A DNA stretch of 64,000 nucleotides from Spirometra erinaceieuropaei (Eukaryota > Platyhelminthes > Cestoda > Diphyllobothriidea > Diphyllobothriidae): NCBI GenBank assembly GCA_902702965.1, contig CACRXP010000177.1:407948-471947 (forward strand). Direction: 5' to 3'. Made by a program: the position numbers and the translations under genes. Under the pieces are notes generated by a model. That model saw only the letters and a program-made list of their open reading frames with translations. It was not told where the DNA came from and ran no database searches. Of this stretch, positions 23,920 through 35,069 are shown in pieces (the first letter of the stretch is position 1; every line of letters begins with the position of its first letter).

Positions 23920-24574
23920 GCTGTGGTTATGTAGCAGAACCTGATGGACACAATGCTGTTGACCTACTTAATTATTTGCAGTTGGTGTGATTGCGTTGAC
24001 ATGGTGTTGGTGTGTTCTGTTGATGTTGTTTCTTTGTTGCCATGTCTAACTTTTTTGGCCCAATGTCGATGGTCCTTCTTGACTTTCGGCCTGTCGTCCC
24101 CTTCTAACTTTCGCGTTGGATGTTTCAGGGTTAGGGTTTAGGGCTGCGGTTAAGAGTTAGGGTTAGGGTTGGGGTTACGGGCTAGGGTTCGGGTTAGGGG
24201 TGGGGGCAACAATTTCTCGACCACTCAAAGCACAATCGCGCATTCCCAATAGCTTTTCTTTTGCACACAATTACTTGGCCTCGTAGCCTGTGCGTTCCCC
24301 GGCCTCATCTGTAGAGAGCCCTGCAAGATCTTTTTTCGTGGCCGTACCTGTCAGGGGTTAGGGATTAAGGTTGGGGCTCGGGGTCAGGGGCTAGGGGCTA
24401 GAGTTTAGTGGTTGGGATTAGGAGTTGACTTAGGGATTAGGGGTTAGACTGTGGCTTGTCTACTGCAGGTACGACTACGAAATAAGATCCGACCAAACCC
24501 CTATTACCACCGGCCTCGTATAAGAGGTGGCTGGGGTTTGTTTACCTCAGGTGCGACTAAATAACCACATCTGA
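23920..24574 (+). mobile_element. T-element with nested T2-element
   Basis: Ends GTGGTTATGTAGCAGAACCTG and AGGTGCGACTAAATAACCAC. Inside is the T2 element (24333-24493). The core has TTAGGG-like runs and CGACCACTCAAAGCACAATC, conserved between copies. Confidence 0.7.
24333..24493 (+). mobile_element. T2-element: nested inverted-repeat element with TTAGGG-like core
   Basis: Inverted ends TTCGTGGCCGTACCTG and CAGGTACGACTACGAAATAA flank decayed TTAGGG repeats. Copies lie at 50631-50768 and 51899-52035. Confidence 0.65.
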
Positions 24575-24776
24575 ATGGAAGTTGTTGATACGCAGAGTGA
24601 GACAGAAAAATGTTGGCCCATCCCGAGGTTAGAATCCGTACCCATTTGGTCACAGTGGGTCAGGACACTCTTTCAAGAATTACACCATCCACTTGCATGG
24701 ATTACACGTCAGCAGTATCTTTGAAGTCTGTGGTGCTGGAGCATTTACTGACAACCAGTGAACGGCTCACTTTCTA

Positions 24777-24872
24777 TTACCAGTAAATTTTATTAGGCCC
24801 AACTGTGAAAAACCCGGCACCTCAGTGGGATCCGACATTCTAACCACCCGAACTACAAAGATCACTACCGGG
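24777..24872 (-). repeat. SINE-2 fragment (second tRNA-derived family)
   Basis: Minus strand GGATCCCACTGAGGTGCCGG then GTTTTTCACAGTTGGGCC. This matches 56415-56470. The box-B-like element is broken here. Confidence 0.55.
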
Positions 24873-24999
24873 CGCCGTGAGTCTAGTCGCATTTTGGTCT
24901 TTTGTAGTCTTTGTCACAAGTTAGGTAACGGTCAAAAGGGCGTGTTTTCACGGCGCGAAGGAAAACAGTCTGATCTCTGGAACTTTTTTCACGGGAAGA

Positions 25000-26710
25000 T
25001 GCACTCCCCCCTGTAACAGGTGGCATGGCGTTAAATTCCAGGAAGGAAGGGTTAATGTTAGGGATTGGGCATAAGAAACACACGAAATGAAACGAAAGAC
25101 CACCTGCAGTAGAAGGACACGTCAAAATTCCCGTGTCCAACCGAACGGTTTCGTCAGTCACTCTTTCAGCAGCGTCCCGTGACCGATCTCATGAAATGTT
25201 GGCCAAAATTCTGAAATGCGCTTTCGATTAGGAAGGATGGATGCGGTGGCTTTGTAATACTAATTATCATTTAGCGTAATCTTATAACATTTCGGACTCA
25301 TCAGGATGTCGGCTTTTGTGTGAACTTCTTTCTGACCTTCCGCAGAAACCGCACTGGGTTAAAAATGACTGCCTAAGTAGTATGCATTTTTCATATTGAT
25401 TTTGGAGGATCGTAAAAATTCAAATATATTTTATGGAAGGCATATACAAAACTATGCGTTCTTTTACTTGTCTGGTAGAAGATCACATTATGTTCACATT
25501 TTATACTCAAAGAAAGGGCAGATTAACGTTTTAAAAAAGTTTTCCGGTTCCCGAATAATTTTGAGCTTGATCAGCCGTTGCATCAGCGTTTAACGATTTC
25601 AGTCTCCGAGCTGTAGTGTTCCGCGTAGGGAAAACCATATATTCCCCCATGCCTTTAAGAAGATAATATATGAAGTTTAAAAAATGTTGTGATGAATACG
25701 GGCTGTGTTTTTCATTTTTTGAGGAACATTAGTAAACGGACACGTACGATGCTGTACATATGGACGTCGCACGGTCTCAAAAACCTCATACGCAGAAACT
25801 TTTTTAAAATCGACATTTAACCTTCCTTAGAATATAAAATATAAAGAAGGTATGGTTTTCTACCAGACAAGTAAAAATCGCATATTTGTGTGCATGTTTT
25901 CCACAAAATATATTTAAATTTTTACGACCATCCAAAATCCATGTGCAAAATGCATGCTACATAAGCAGTCATTTTTTTTACCGACTTTGGATTCTGCGGA
26001 ATATCAGAAAGAAGTGCGTACAAAAGCCGACATCCCGGCAAGTCCGAAATACTATAGGATTATGCCACGTGGTAATTAGTATTACAACGGCACCTCATTA
26101 ATCCTTCCTAATCGAAAACGCATTTCAGAATTTTGGCCAACATTTCGTGAGATCGGTCACGCACCTTAGTTCAAAGGCAATCATCATAAGAAAGAAATTT
26201 GAAGACCACTCCTTGGCACTTCATTTTCGGCACGCCTTCTCCAAATGCCGCACCTATATCAGAGCATGCTTCTCAGCCATTAATCCAAATTCAGATTCCC
26301 AAAATGAGCACGCTTGAATAATAAGGCCATTAAAAAAATTTCCATGGCAGTGCGGTCCAGTTAACTGAAATTTCTCCGCGTTATAAGATGTAAACAGACA
26401 CGCCGGTCGAGCAGGTTCCAGTGTGATTCAACAAGCCATTGTGCAGAAGTCTGTCGAAATCCACAGGAACCTTTGTGGCTTCCTTCGCCATATTCATATC
26501 AATTTTTTGGGAAAACTTAAACTACAATGTACCTGATACTCTCTTTGCACGTAATGCTGTGATAGATGGCAGATGAGTTAATTAAACTGGTATTGTTTGA
26601 CTTGTCCTGTCTGTCAGACCAAATTAATAGTTCTAACAGCAGCAGAAGGGCTTGCGAGAACTGGCACCGAAGTGACAAAAGGCAGCTATGACGCAACCTT
26701 TGGCCAATAC
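25000..26710. repeat. Local duplication, copy 1 (carries foldback insertion)
   Basis: Flanks of the foldback element at 25179-26164 match 27820-28580. Examples are GTCACTC.TTC.GCAGCAGCGTCCCGT on the left and GCAGTGCGGTCCAGTTAACTG on the right (vs 28157-28180). Confidence 0.7.
25179..26164. mobile_element. Foldback element, subfamily B, full length
   Basis: Ends GTGACCGATCTCATGAAATG and CATTTCGTGAGATCGGTCAC. The two halves are inverted copies. The interior differs from subfamily A by many substitutions. Copy 2 of the surrounding duplication lacks this element and shows the empty site. Confidence 0.87.
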
Positions 26711-27704
26711 TACAGTAGGTGGGCTGACTCATGAAATGTCATCCGAAATTCCGAAATGCGTCTTCGTTTCTAAAAGATTAATTAAGCATGGTTGTAAAAC
26801 TAGTCAGCCTACAATATAATTATATAATAATTCAGTTACCTCAGGATGCCGGCTTTTGAGCGAACTTCCTTCCGCCTGCATGCAAATCAAACGCTTTGTA
26901 GAAATGACTATTTAAGTAGCACGAATTTTTCTCGTTGATTTTCGATGCACCCAAAAGTCTAATTATATTCCATGGAAAGCATGCATAAAAACATTCATTC
27001 TTTCGCTCATTCGGTAGATAAGTACGTCTTCGTCTAATGTCATACTCCAGGGAGGGACATAATTCGGTTTTCAAAACTTTTCCGATTCCCAACTAATTTT
27101 GAGCCTGCTCTTCCTTCACACTATGATCAGGGTTTCCAAACTACAACCCGTATATTTTCCGCGTACAGAAATCCACACATTTCTCTACGGTTTTGAGGGG
27201 GAACCATATGGGGTTCATGAAATTTGACATTGGATTTGATCCATATTGTTAACTTCACAAGCCACATTGGTAAATGCAGAGATATGACAATTTATGAACG
27301 GCCATGTGACGATAGTTAAAAATGCTACAATTATAAACATTTCAAAAACCGAATTATATATCTCCTTCGAGTATAACATTAGATTAAGGCGTACTTATCT
27401 AGCGAATGAGCAAAAGAATGAAGATTTTTATGCACGGTTTCCATGGCATATAATTGGACTTTTGGGTGCATCGAAAATCAACGAGAAAAATTCATGCTAC
27501 TTAAGTAGTCAATTTTAAAGAGCGTAGATTTGCATACAGCCGGAAGGAAGTTCGCTCGAAAACCAGCATCCTGAGGCAACCGAATTATTATAGAATTATG
27601 TTGCATGATGATTAGTTTTACAACTCTACTTAATTAATCTTTTGGAAACGAAGACGCATTTCGGAATTTCGGTTGACATTTCATGAGTTAGCTCACCTAC
27701 TGTA
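26711..27704. mobile_element. Foldback element, subfamily A, full length
   Basis: Runs from TACAGTAGGTGGGCTGACTC to GTTAGCTCACCTACTGTA, 994 bp, with intact TA at both ends. This is one of the best-preserved copies. Confidence 0.9.
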
Positions 27705-28582
27705 CCTAGCCTTTGAAGCCGGTTTTTTGACTCGACCACTCAGGCCATAGGATTCCACTCCGTTGACTGTGATCTGGAATACGCGAACTCCAGATGATCT
27801 GCTCTGATTGCGGGATGGAATATAACCTCCCTGTTGCGGTGGAGGGGTCGGTCTCCTCCTTCACGTTGCCATTACTTCGAAGAAAATAGTGATAAGTACA
27901 AGACATTTCAATTCCTGTGTTCAACCGAGTGGGTTCGCCAGTCACTCTCTCGCAGCAGCGTCCCGTAACACCTTTTGAGCCGGATATAGTTCCAAGACAT
28001 TCGTCATTAGAAAGAATTTTTAGCGTCTCTTTTCTCTAGCACACCTTCAGATGCTAAACTTCTATTAGGACATACTTCTACAGCCATAAGGCCGGGTTCA
28101 GATTCGCAAAATATCCACGCTTGAATAACATAGTCATTTTAAAAATAACCGTGACAGTGTGGTCCAGTTCACTGATATTTCTCAGCCCTAGCACAGCCCT
28201 AACCCCGATGAAATTCAGCAGGCCCCTGCGAGGAAGTTTGATGTAAACTACACGGAGCTTTTTGGCCACCTTAGACATATCCATATCAGTCTTCTGGAAA
28301 GTTTTGAAACTGTATTTTACCTGCTTTTTCTTATTTACGTAATGCTTTGACAGGAAGCAGGTATATAAATTAAGCTGTTGGGCCAGGATCGATTAATTGT
28401 ATGCAGGTCTCCACACCCCCTCCATCCCTCCCTCCCCCACCCCTTGTGACCCGGCTCAACCCACTGTCACTGACTTCCTCCTCTTCTTTCCTCCCCCCTC
28501 CCCCACTCTATTCACCTACCCCGTTTGTATAAACTGGTGTTGTTTGATTTGTCCCGTCTGTCAAGCCAGATGTACAGCGAGC
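27705..28582. repeat. Local duplication, copy 2
   Basis: Second copy of 25000-26710 without the foldback element. It has a pyrimidine-rich insertion of about 140 bp at 28385-28525. Both copies keep a similar minus-strand peptide start (M.M.K.A.K), probably from a shared ancestral sequence rather than a gene. Confidence 0.65.
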
Positions 28583-28660
28583 GACTGATCTCATGAAATG
28601 TTGGCTGAAATTGTGAAATGCGTTTTCGATTAGGAAGGATTACTTAGGCGCGGTTTCACC
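28583..28660. mobile_element. Foldback element, subfamily B, left end fragment
   Basis: GACTGATCTCATGAAATGTTGGC to GATTAGGAAGGATTACTTAGG matches the left end at 25179-25250. Confidence 0.65.
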
Positions 28661-28771
28661 GCCTTTGCCCAAAGAAACTTTCTGCAGTCGCCCGAACAAA
28701 TGAATATGGATCCCTCGCAAATTCCAGATGGGTTCCCGTACCCCTACCCCGGCCATGATCCAAACAAGGTC

Positions 28772-29070
28772 AGATATTGTCATGCAGCCCCACCGGATGT
28801 AAACAAACCTCAGCTACCAGGAATATAGGACCGGGTGGTAATAGAAGACTTTTACAGGTGGGGCCGGGAACGCACAGGGGACGAGGCCAAGTAGTTATAT
28901 GCAAATGAAAAGCTACTGGTAAGAATGCGCGGTTGTACTTTGTGTGGTTGAGAAATAATTGCCCTAACCCTTAACGCTAACCATAACTCCTAACTCTAAC
29001 CCTTAACCGCAACCCTAAACCCGAACCCAACAGTATTGTGTCTACCAGGTAGGGCTACATAATCACATCT
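28772..29070 (-). mobile_element. T-element with telomere-like core
   Basis: Reverse orientation of 9465-9734. Ends AGATATTGTCATGCAGCCCC and GGGCTACATAATCACATCT. The core has CCCTAACCCTTAACGCTAAC. A looser TTAGGG-like run follows at 29085-29220. Confidence 0.75.
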
Positions 29071-29400
29071 TAGTCCGAACAGTTACCCAAACCCTAAATC
29101 TAGCACTAACATTCACAAAACCTGATCTCAACCCAACCTTGCCCTTACCATAACACTCTAGCCCTAATTCTCATAGCCTTAGCTCCAACACTAACCTCAG
29201 GCCTAAACCAAAAACTTCCCGTAATTTTGGCCAACGTCACTTGCATTAGGAGAGATTCATGCTCCCTATGAAAAATCCTGCGACCGCGAGCATTGCTCAT
29301 TTCACTGGGCATTGGCATTTGCATCGAAAGGCATAGGACTGCTAAATTAACATGTGAGCACTAGACTGCCTGTCGACGAAGGTGGCATACTGAGACTCAC

Positions 29401-29559
29401 CAGTCCGCAAAAGGTACTCCACAACATTGAGGTGACCGTATTTGCATGCCATATGTAAGCCGGACAGACCTGCGGTGTCAACGAAGAGAGGAGGCACGCC
29501 GGTGTCAAGGAGGTAGCGAACATCCTCCAGATCGCCGTCGCGACAGGCCCGGAGGAAGG
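29401..29559 (-). CDS. DGKI/DGKZ-like: Ankyrin-repeat exon, probable DGK C-terminus
   Basis: A 159-nt exon, acceptor CTGCCTTTAAG and donor GTGAGT, is phase 1 at both ends, typical of ankyrin exons. It reads AFLRACRDGDLEDVRYLLDT, then GLSGLHMACKYGHLNVVEYL, which is one and a half ankyrin repeats. The start resembles the first ankyrin repeat of DGK zeta (L-I-E-A-A-K-R-N-D...). Ankyrin exons are common, so the repeat alone does not name the gene. The kinase assignment comes from strand, order and matching phase with 33859-34535. A following exon that begins with two bases and continues the repeats was not found to the left. Confidence 0.88.
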
Positions 29560-30019
29560 CTTAAAGGCAGAGCAAGAGGAGTGAGGTAAGACGGAGGGAA
29601 AAGAGGGGGGAGGGGTGATCGAAAGTAAAAGGCTTAAGGGATTCTACCGCTGCTCGCATTCACCACGTTGCCTGCAGACTAAAAGAATTTTACTTCTTTT
29701 CCTGTATCTTAGGTGCGCTTCAACTGTCTGTTGCACTTAATCAACAAACCGAGTTCATATGCCTCTAAATGCTGTGAATGCATGAAATTCTGTGCTCATC
29801 TGTACTTAAGAAGGCCGCACGGAGATAGCCCGACGCTGAGTCTGCTCGGTGAGGAATAAGAAGAACCGCCAGACCGACCGCCCGACTAAAGTCCACTCAG
29901 TTCCCCTCGACGGAGTGGTGACTCACAAAGCACACAGGCAAAACGCCCGTCAACCATCTCCCGAGAGGCCGAGGCAGCGAGAGGAGGAAAAATCGATCAA
30001 CATGAGGCCGGCCAACACG

Positions 30020-30180
30020 ACTGCCACTTTAAATTAAATTTCTGATCGAGTAAGTGCATTTTACGCTTTGACAATGAAGAGCCGACCCAGCTCTTTGAAA
30101 CGTCAGCACTTAAATAAACCTCTTCCGGAGAGCCTGTCTTCGTCTTCAATTAATCAACCCGGATATCTCAACTTTGCCAA
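30020..30180 (+). mobile_element. Penelope-like flank with hammerhead-like motif
   Basis: Shares GAGTAAGTGCATTTTACGCT and the following 110 bp with 48170-48310, including TCAACCCGGAT.TCTCAACTT. The motif at 30065-30108 has GAAACGTCAGC and a six-pair stem II (AGAGC / GCTCT), but its core is TTGACAA rather than CTGANGA. Confidence 0.65.
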
Positions 30181-30189
30181 TCTGAGCTC

Positions 30190-30302
30190 ATCTGTACAAT
30201 TTTTGTCGTTCCCCTTGTATTTCGTTCGCGTTGCTTCCTCTGCATGTAACCAAAAGGGATTTCAAAGGTACACACCTACGCTCCCTGAAATACACTGATA
30301 CT
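30190..30302 (+). mobile_element. CR1-like 3' end with (CTGATA)n tail
   Basis: AAAGGGATTTCAAAGGTACA, CTCCCTGAAATACACTGATA, then CTGATACTG. Confidence 0.65.
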
Positions 30303-31309
30303 GATACTGTTTAATGACTGGGCGACTTTTTCCAAAAAGGCGAGTCCAAGTTGAGCAAAGAGGAGAAACCTAGGAGACACAGGCACCAATGACTTAGTAG
30401 GCCAACTTGGCTTGAGCAGAATAGGCCTTGCTTTTAATTTACTTTTTGTCCCGCAAATATAGGTATTCACTTAGTCTCCCTCAGGTAACTGAAATCGTAG
30501 CCATTTCCAGCAGCATAGTTATGCATAGGCCGATTGCTGTAAAGTACGTGACCTATCTCATGAAATCTGATAACGGTAACTAATGCAAGAATTTCTGGAT
30601 GTCTTTAACGTCCCGCGTTTCATTCGCTCATCCATATCCTTCAATGAAACGTCGTTTTCTTGTGCAGAAATTGTGTTTAAGTTATTATATCAAGTAAAAT
30701 ATCATTAAATTTTAGCGAAAATGGACGTTGGAATATACTCCTGCAATTTCCTATGCTAAAACGTGTCCTAGACCTCAGTTACACATCTGAGCGACTTTTT
30801 CATTGAAAGGATAGCAATTTACCCGCGAGAGTTTCAATAAACAGATTTAGCCGAACTTGAGAATTTATTTTATGTCCGATGTTAACAGGCATCGGGGAAG
30901 GGGGAGGGGGTGATCACTGCTAAAAAGCTCAACCGATTCTACCGAGAGATACTGCTTGATGACCGGACGACTTTGCCTAAAAAGGCGAGGCCAAGTTGAC
31001 CAAGGAAGCGAAACCTAGGAGACACAGGCACCAATGACTTAGTAGGCCAACTTGTCTTGGGTAGAATAGGCCCTGTCTTTAATTTACTTTTGGCCCCACG
31101 AATATTGGTATTCACTTTGTCTCCCTCAGGTAACTGAGATCGTAGCAATTTCCAGCAGCATAGTTATTCATAGATTGACTACTGTACAGTGTATTAAGTA
31201 ATGTTAATGTTTTCATCCTTGAACACTTCGTTTATCTGTCCGGTTTAGAAAAAAATTTATATCGTTGTTTGATGTTTACATTTCAAATTTTTTATATAAT
31301 TCGCGTCCT

Positions 31310-31375
31310 TGTAATATATAAGGAGTTGAAAAGTTCAGCACCTACATTTCCCCAAAAAAACTGAATTGAACTGAG
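31310..31375 (+). mobile_element. CR1-like 3' end with (GAACT)n-like tail
   Basis: GGAGTTGAAAAGTTCAGCAC, CTACATTTCCCC, then ACTGAATTGAACTGA. 31376-31850 shows nothing else. Confidence 0.6.
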
Positions 31376-31857
31376 CCAGGTGAAATATTTGCGATTAAAA
31401 ATCGCGGTCAGAAGTAACACACGACCACGGGCACGCACGTCCTCAGTACTGGCCACGACAGATTTGGCTGCCAGGCCGGCGACTGGAATTCAGGATGAAA
31501 CCTAACAGGAATAGCAATCAAAAACCGTGCGACATTAGCCGTTACGACACGTTGAGCATTACAGAATTTCGCATGGAATTGGTGACCAGACTGCGAATGC
31601 CGCCAAAAGGAGAGATTAACTGAGGTACGGACTGATGTTTACATAAACTGCCAAGCGAAAGCCCATAAATTTCACAGTCAAAAAGTTGGTGGGTGAAATT
31701 GCGATTTGCGAGTTACGACACACATAGCGTCACGTTCGAGACAATAGCGTTTGATGGAGCCCCAGATACTCGTTTAACGGATTTCTGACAATTGTGTGAT
31801 GCAGCTGCAACAAGTTTGGCTCGTTAGAGCAACAGACTTACTAGCAAATTAATCAGT

Positions 31858-32115
31858 AGGGAGGAGGGACGACAGAGAATGCGGGTAGATTGATACAGTA
31901 CTGTTTCGGGCTTATTGCGCCTCCATTCAGCCAATCATACCCCTCACCACCAGCAGCTGGCACCAGAAACACAAACATGCGCACAGGCGCACCTGGCGCA
32001 GTTGGTCCACCACTGGGGTCTACCAGATAGGTCATAAGCACTTCATCGAGCCGAAGTTCATCAGTGCCTCGCCACCTGTCATTCTCTGTCGGTGAAGATC
32101 GGGTATTAATTCAGT
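31858..32115 (+). repeat. Dispersed repeat R2
   Basis: GGGACGACAGAGAATGCGGG, ATTCAGCCAATCATACCCCT and CCACCACTGGGGTCTACCAG are shared with 52665-52925 and, inverted, with 53215-53462. A foldback fragment follows at 32130-32245. Confidence 0.7.
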
Positions 32116-32663
32116 TAGGAATGGGCGCACATCGTGCAACATTATCCTAAAATATTTCGGCCACTTCAGGATGTCGGCGCTCGAATGAGTCCCTATCCGG
32201 CCACCTGCATAAGCCACACTCGGTAAAAATGACTACTTGACGTTCTACTCTCTCATGACGCGGTTAAAGTCGTGGATTCGAAGGTAGCCCCCTTGACGGG
32301 ATAACTCGGTCCTCATTGGAGCATTTTGGGGTGAATGGAGGACCGAGAGGCAGGCTCAGTGATTTCTTTCTAATATTGTCATAACAGCACGCTTACGTAT
32401 GTGGGAAAGCGTGAAAGCGTGAGTGGCACGCGCAGACGGTCTGGTGAATTTTGCCAGCCACTGCGTCCGAGCCACCCGCCGCCGGTCATCGTGATATTGT
32501 CTTGCTATCAGCGCTTGATGGGCGTGGAAGAGAAGGTGTGTTGGGCGCTTCGCAAGTCCACCTTACAGTTACCTACTTCGTGTACAAGTCATCGTCCTGC
32601 GCTCACCCCGCGCGACAAATGGTTGAAACCATTGCTTGCGATGATGAAGCTATTACAGCAGAT

Positions 32664-33542
32664 GTGTTAAACCGTGAAATGTTAGCCAAAATTTTGAAAT
32701 GCGTTTTCGGCTCGAAAATATTACTTAAGTAGTACTATAAGAGTAGTTGCCATGCAGTATAAACCCATAACAATTCAGTTACTTCAGGATGCCGGCTTTT
32801 GAACGAACCTCTTTCCGGCCGCCCGCAAAAAAACAACTCTCCATAAAAAACGACTAATTAGGTAGTAAAATATCTTCATGATTTTCGGTGTCCTTGTAAA
32901 CTCAAAAATATTTCAAAGAAAACAAGCATAAAATACTCATTATTTTACTCGTTTGGGAGAAAATTACATGTTCTTCAAGAGTATAATTCGGTCATAAATA
33001 TTTTCCAATTATGAGATTTCTTAAAACCGTGAAATGCCCGTTCAAAAAACACCATGTCTCTGCATTCACTAATATAACCCGTAAAGTTTACAATATGGCT
33101 GGAATCCACCAAACATATAAAGCTTGTAGTTTGAAAACCCTGAAGTCGGGTTCAAAATTCTTCGGGAATTTGGAAAGTTTTTTTTTTAAATGAAACATAT
33201 CCTTCTTCAAAAATAAATTTGAAGAAGACGTAATTTTCTACCAAAAGAGTAAAATAATGAATATTTTTATGCTTGTTTACTTTGAAATACGTTTGAGTTT
33301 ATAAGGGCATCGAAAATCATGAAGATATTTTACTACTTAAGTAGTCATCTATTACAGAGTGTAGCTTTTGTGGGCGACCGGAAAGAAGTTCGCTCAAAAG
33401 CCGAAATTCGGAAGTAACTGAATTATTATGGAAGTATACTGCATGATGATTAATATAACAACGCTACTTATGTAATATTTTCGAGTCGAAAGCACTTTTC
33501 GGGATTTCGGCTAACATTTTATGAGTTAGCACACCTACTGTA
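32664..33542. mobile_element. Foldback element, subfamily C
   Basis: Right end GTTAGCACACCTACTGTA is intact. The left end has lost its terminal bases and starts near CCGTGAAATGTTAGCC. Arms are still inverted copies (ACTTAAGTAGTA... and ...CTACTTAAGTAGTC). Confidence 0.78.
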
Positions 33543-33858
33543 CATGGAGGTATCCCGTGAAAGTTATATATTCGAGGCCGTGTCACAGTCAGCTGAACTC
33601 TGAATTTCCACGATCAGTCCCAAGAAATTGACAAATGCTTGTTTACTAGATTTCACCGTGCACTTGTTGAGATAGAAAATGTATCCCTATTTAAGTTATA
33701 ACTTACTTTGAAGCACATGAGTTTGGTCAAACTCAGACAGTCACAGAATTTTACCATGTTAGATACAGGGGTCACCTTGGCAGGTTTGAGGGGCGGAAAT
33801 TCGACGCCAACCACCATCGGCGCCCAAAAGACTTACATACTTTCTACGAAACACTTAC

Positions 33859-34535
33859 CTGAGCAGAGTTTTCGTCTCCTCGAGACCAACTGGGGTGAGG
33901 GAACAGACACCGCAGGAGGCGACTCATCGAGCAGACACTGCTCTGAGTGCGAACTCGCCTTGGACACCTCGAGGTATCGGGAGGTTGGAGGGGCCACCAC
34001 TTGGGCCCGACTGGTGTTCATGGGCTGGAGGGTGGATCTCATTGGACAGTTGGCGTTACAGTCGCCAGGGGGAGTGGAGAGCGAGCTCAGTGAAAGCACC
34101 CTCTTTGGCAGGAAGCCGTAGATGTGCATACCCTTCACATCGGCGGAGAAGCCAAGTTTCAGTTTGCGTCGCAGCCGGGCCGAGGTCCGTCGCCAGCCGT
34201 TGGCCCGCCTGGAGAACTTTTCAGTTTCCGCCCCCGCCGCTGTTGCCTCCGTTCGCTTCTGCTGTTGTTCCCGCAGAAGGGTGCCGTATTCAGTCGTGTG
34301 GAAAGATGCTCTGTCCTCAAACTGAGCAGTGTTCAGGGAATCGTTGCTGGCTTTCGTGACGAAGTGCTCCGTGGTAATGCGGACACTGGGATCGGTTCTG
34401 GGCACAGCCGCCATAGAGGACCAAATTTGCTCATCCGCTTCCCTTTTCAAGAGGGTGCTGGGGGAGGAGACGGTTCTGTGCAGGCGTAGTGGCGGCACAG
34501 GATCAGCAACAGACAGATCCAGATCACTTACGTGC
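33859..34535 (-). CDS. DGKI/DGKZ-like: Probable DGK linker exon, disordered, upstream of ankyrin exon
   Basis: A 677-nt open frame of 225 codons has a good acceptor (CTTGGACTCTCTTCAAG) and a GTAAGT donor. Composition is Ser/Arg/Thr-rich with a basic cluster (RRANGWRRTSARLRRKLKLGF) and no known domain. It ends with one base left over, and the ankyrin exon at 29401-29559 starts with two bases, giving Ala and then the ankyrin repeat. Zeta/iota kinases do have a variable linker before the ankyrin repeats. Membership in the kinase gene rests on strand, order and phase, not on similarity. The exon needs an upstream exon that ends two bases into a codon; the exon at 40325 ends in phase 0, so one is missing. 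Confidence 0.72.
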
Positions 34536-35069
34536 CTTGAAGAGAGTCCAAGGAAGAGCACGTAAATGCAAAGCGGCGGTGATCTCTACAGAACTAGTCT
34601 TCTTTTACAGATGCTCCATTCTACATTGGAGCTCCCCTCCCATCCCTCAGTGTTTGCGAACATGGAAACCAAAACTACCCTTTCTGGCCTATTTCCCCTC
34701 ATCAGTTAGCGATTCCCATCCCAGCAGATCGAAGCTTTGAACCCGAGCTCAGCTGGGCATGAAGTCTGCCTCTATCTTACCTCTACCTCAAAATCTCGAC
34801 CTCCTTGCGGCGAGCAGAAGTGCTTAGCGTCAGATGGACATGTTGCCTGGCGATCTACACTGACTGAGGAACAGATTAAAAGCGAGATCGTTGCAGCCTT
34901 CTTTATCTTTTCTATAGAGGACTGAACAGAGTCTAGGGGAAGAAATCTGAGCGCAGAATCAGAAACCAAGTCCTTTCCGGTTCCCAGTGGGGAAGACGTT
35001 TCTGGCAGTGACATCTGTCTCCCGGCCTCTATTGTTGATTGACAGCCGATACACAGTTTCACCAATAGG

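Larger units (their letters stand above)
29590..30960. repeat. Two local duplicated segments
   Basis: 29590-29650 (GGGGTGATCGAAAGTAAAAGG, ...GATTCTACCG) pairs with 30890-30950. 30305-30545 pairs with 30955-31195, sharing AAACCTAGGAGACACAGGCA and CAATGACTTAGTAGGCCAAC. 30545-30570 is a foldback left end. Confidence 0.7.

Noticed and set aside
31858..32041. Minus-strand peptide with VDPSGGPTAPGAPVR as a gene
   Set aside because: It recurs in the R2 repeats at 52665-53462 with frameshifts, so it is repeat sequence.
33708..34489. Plus-strand frames of 120-154 codons
   Set aside because: Shadows of the minus-strand exon 33859-34535, which has proper splice sites.
34781..35014. 78-codon minus-strand frame (starts MSLPETSSPL) as a kinase linker exon
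   Set aside because: It would be phase 0 at both ends, while the exon at 34535 needs two leftover bases. The acceptor lacks a pyrimidine tract.
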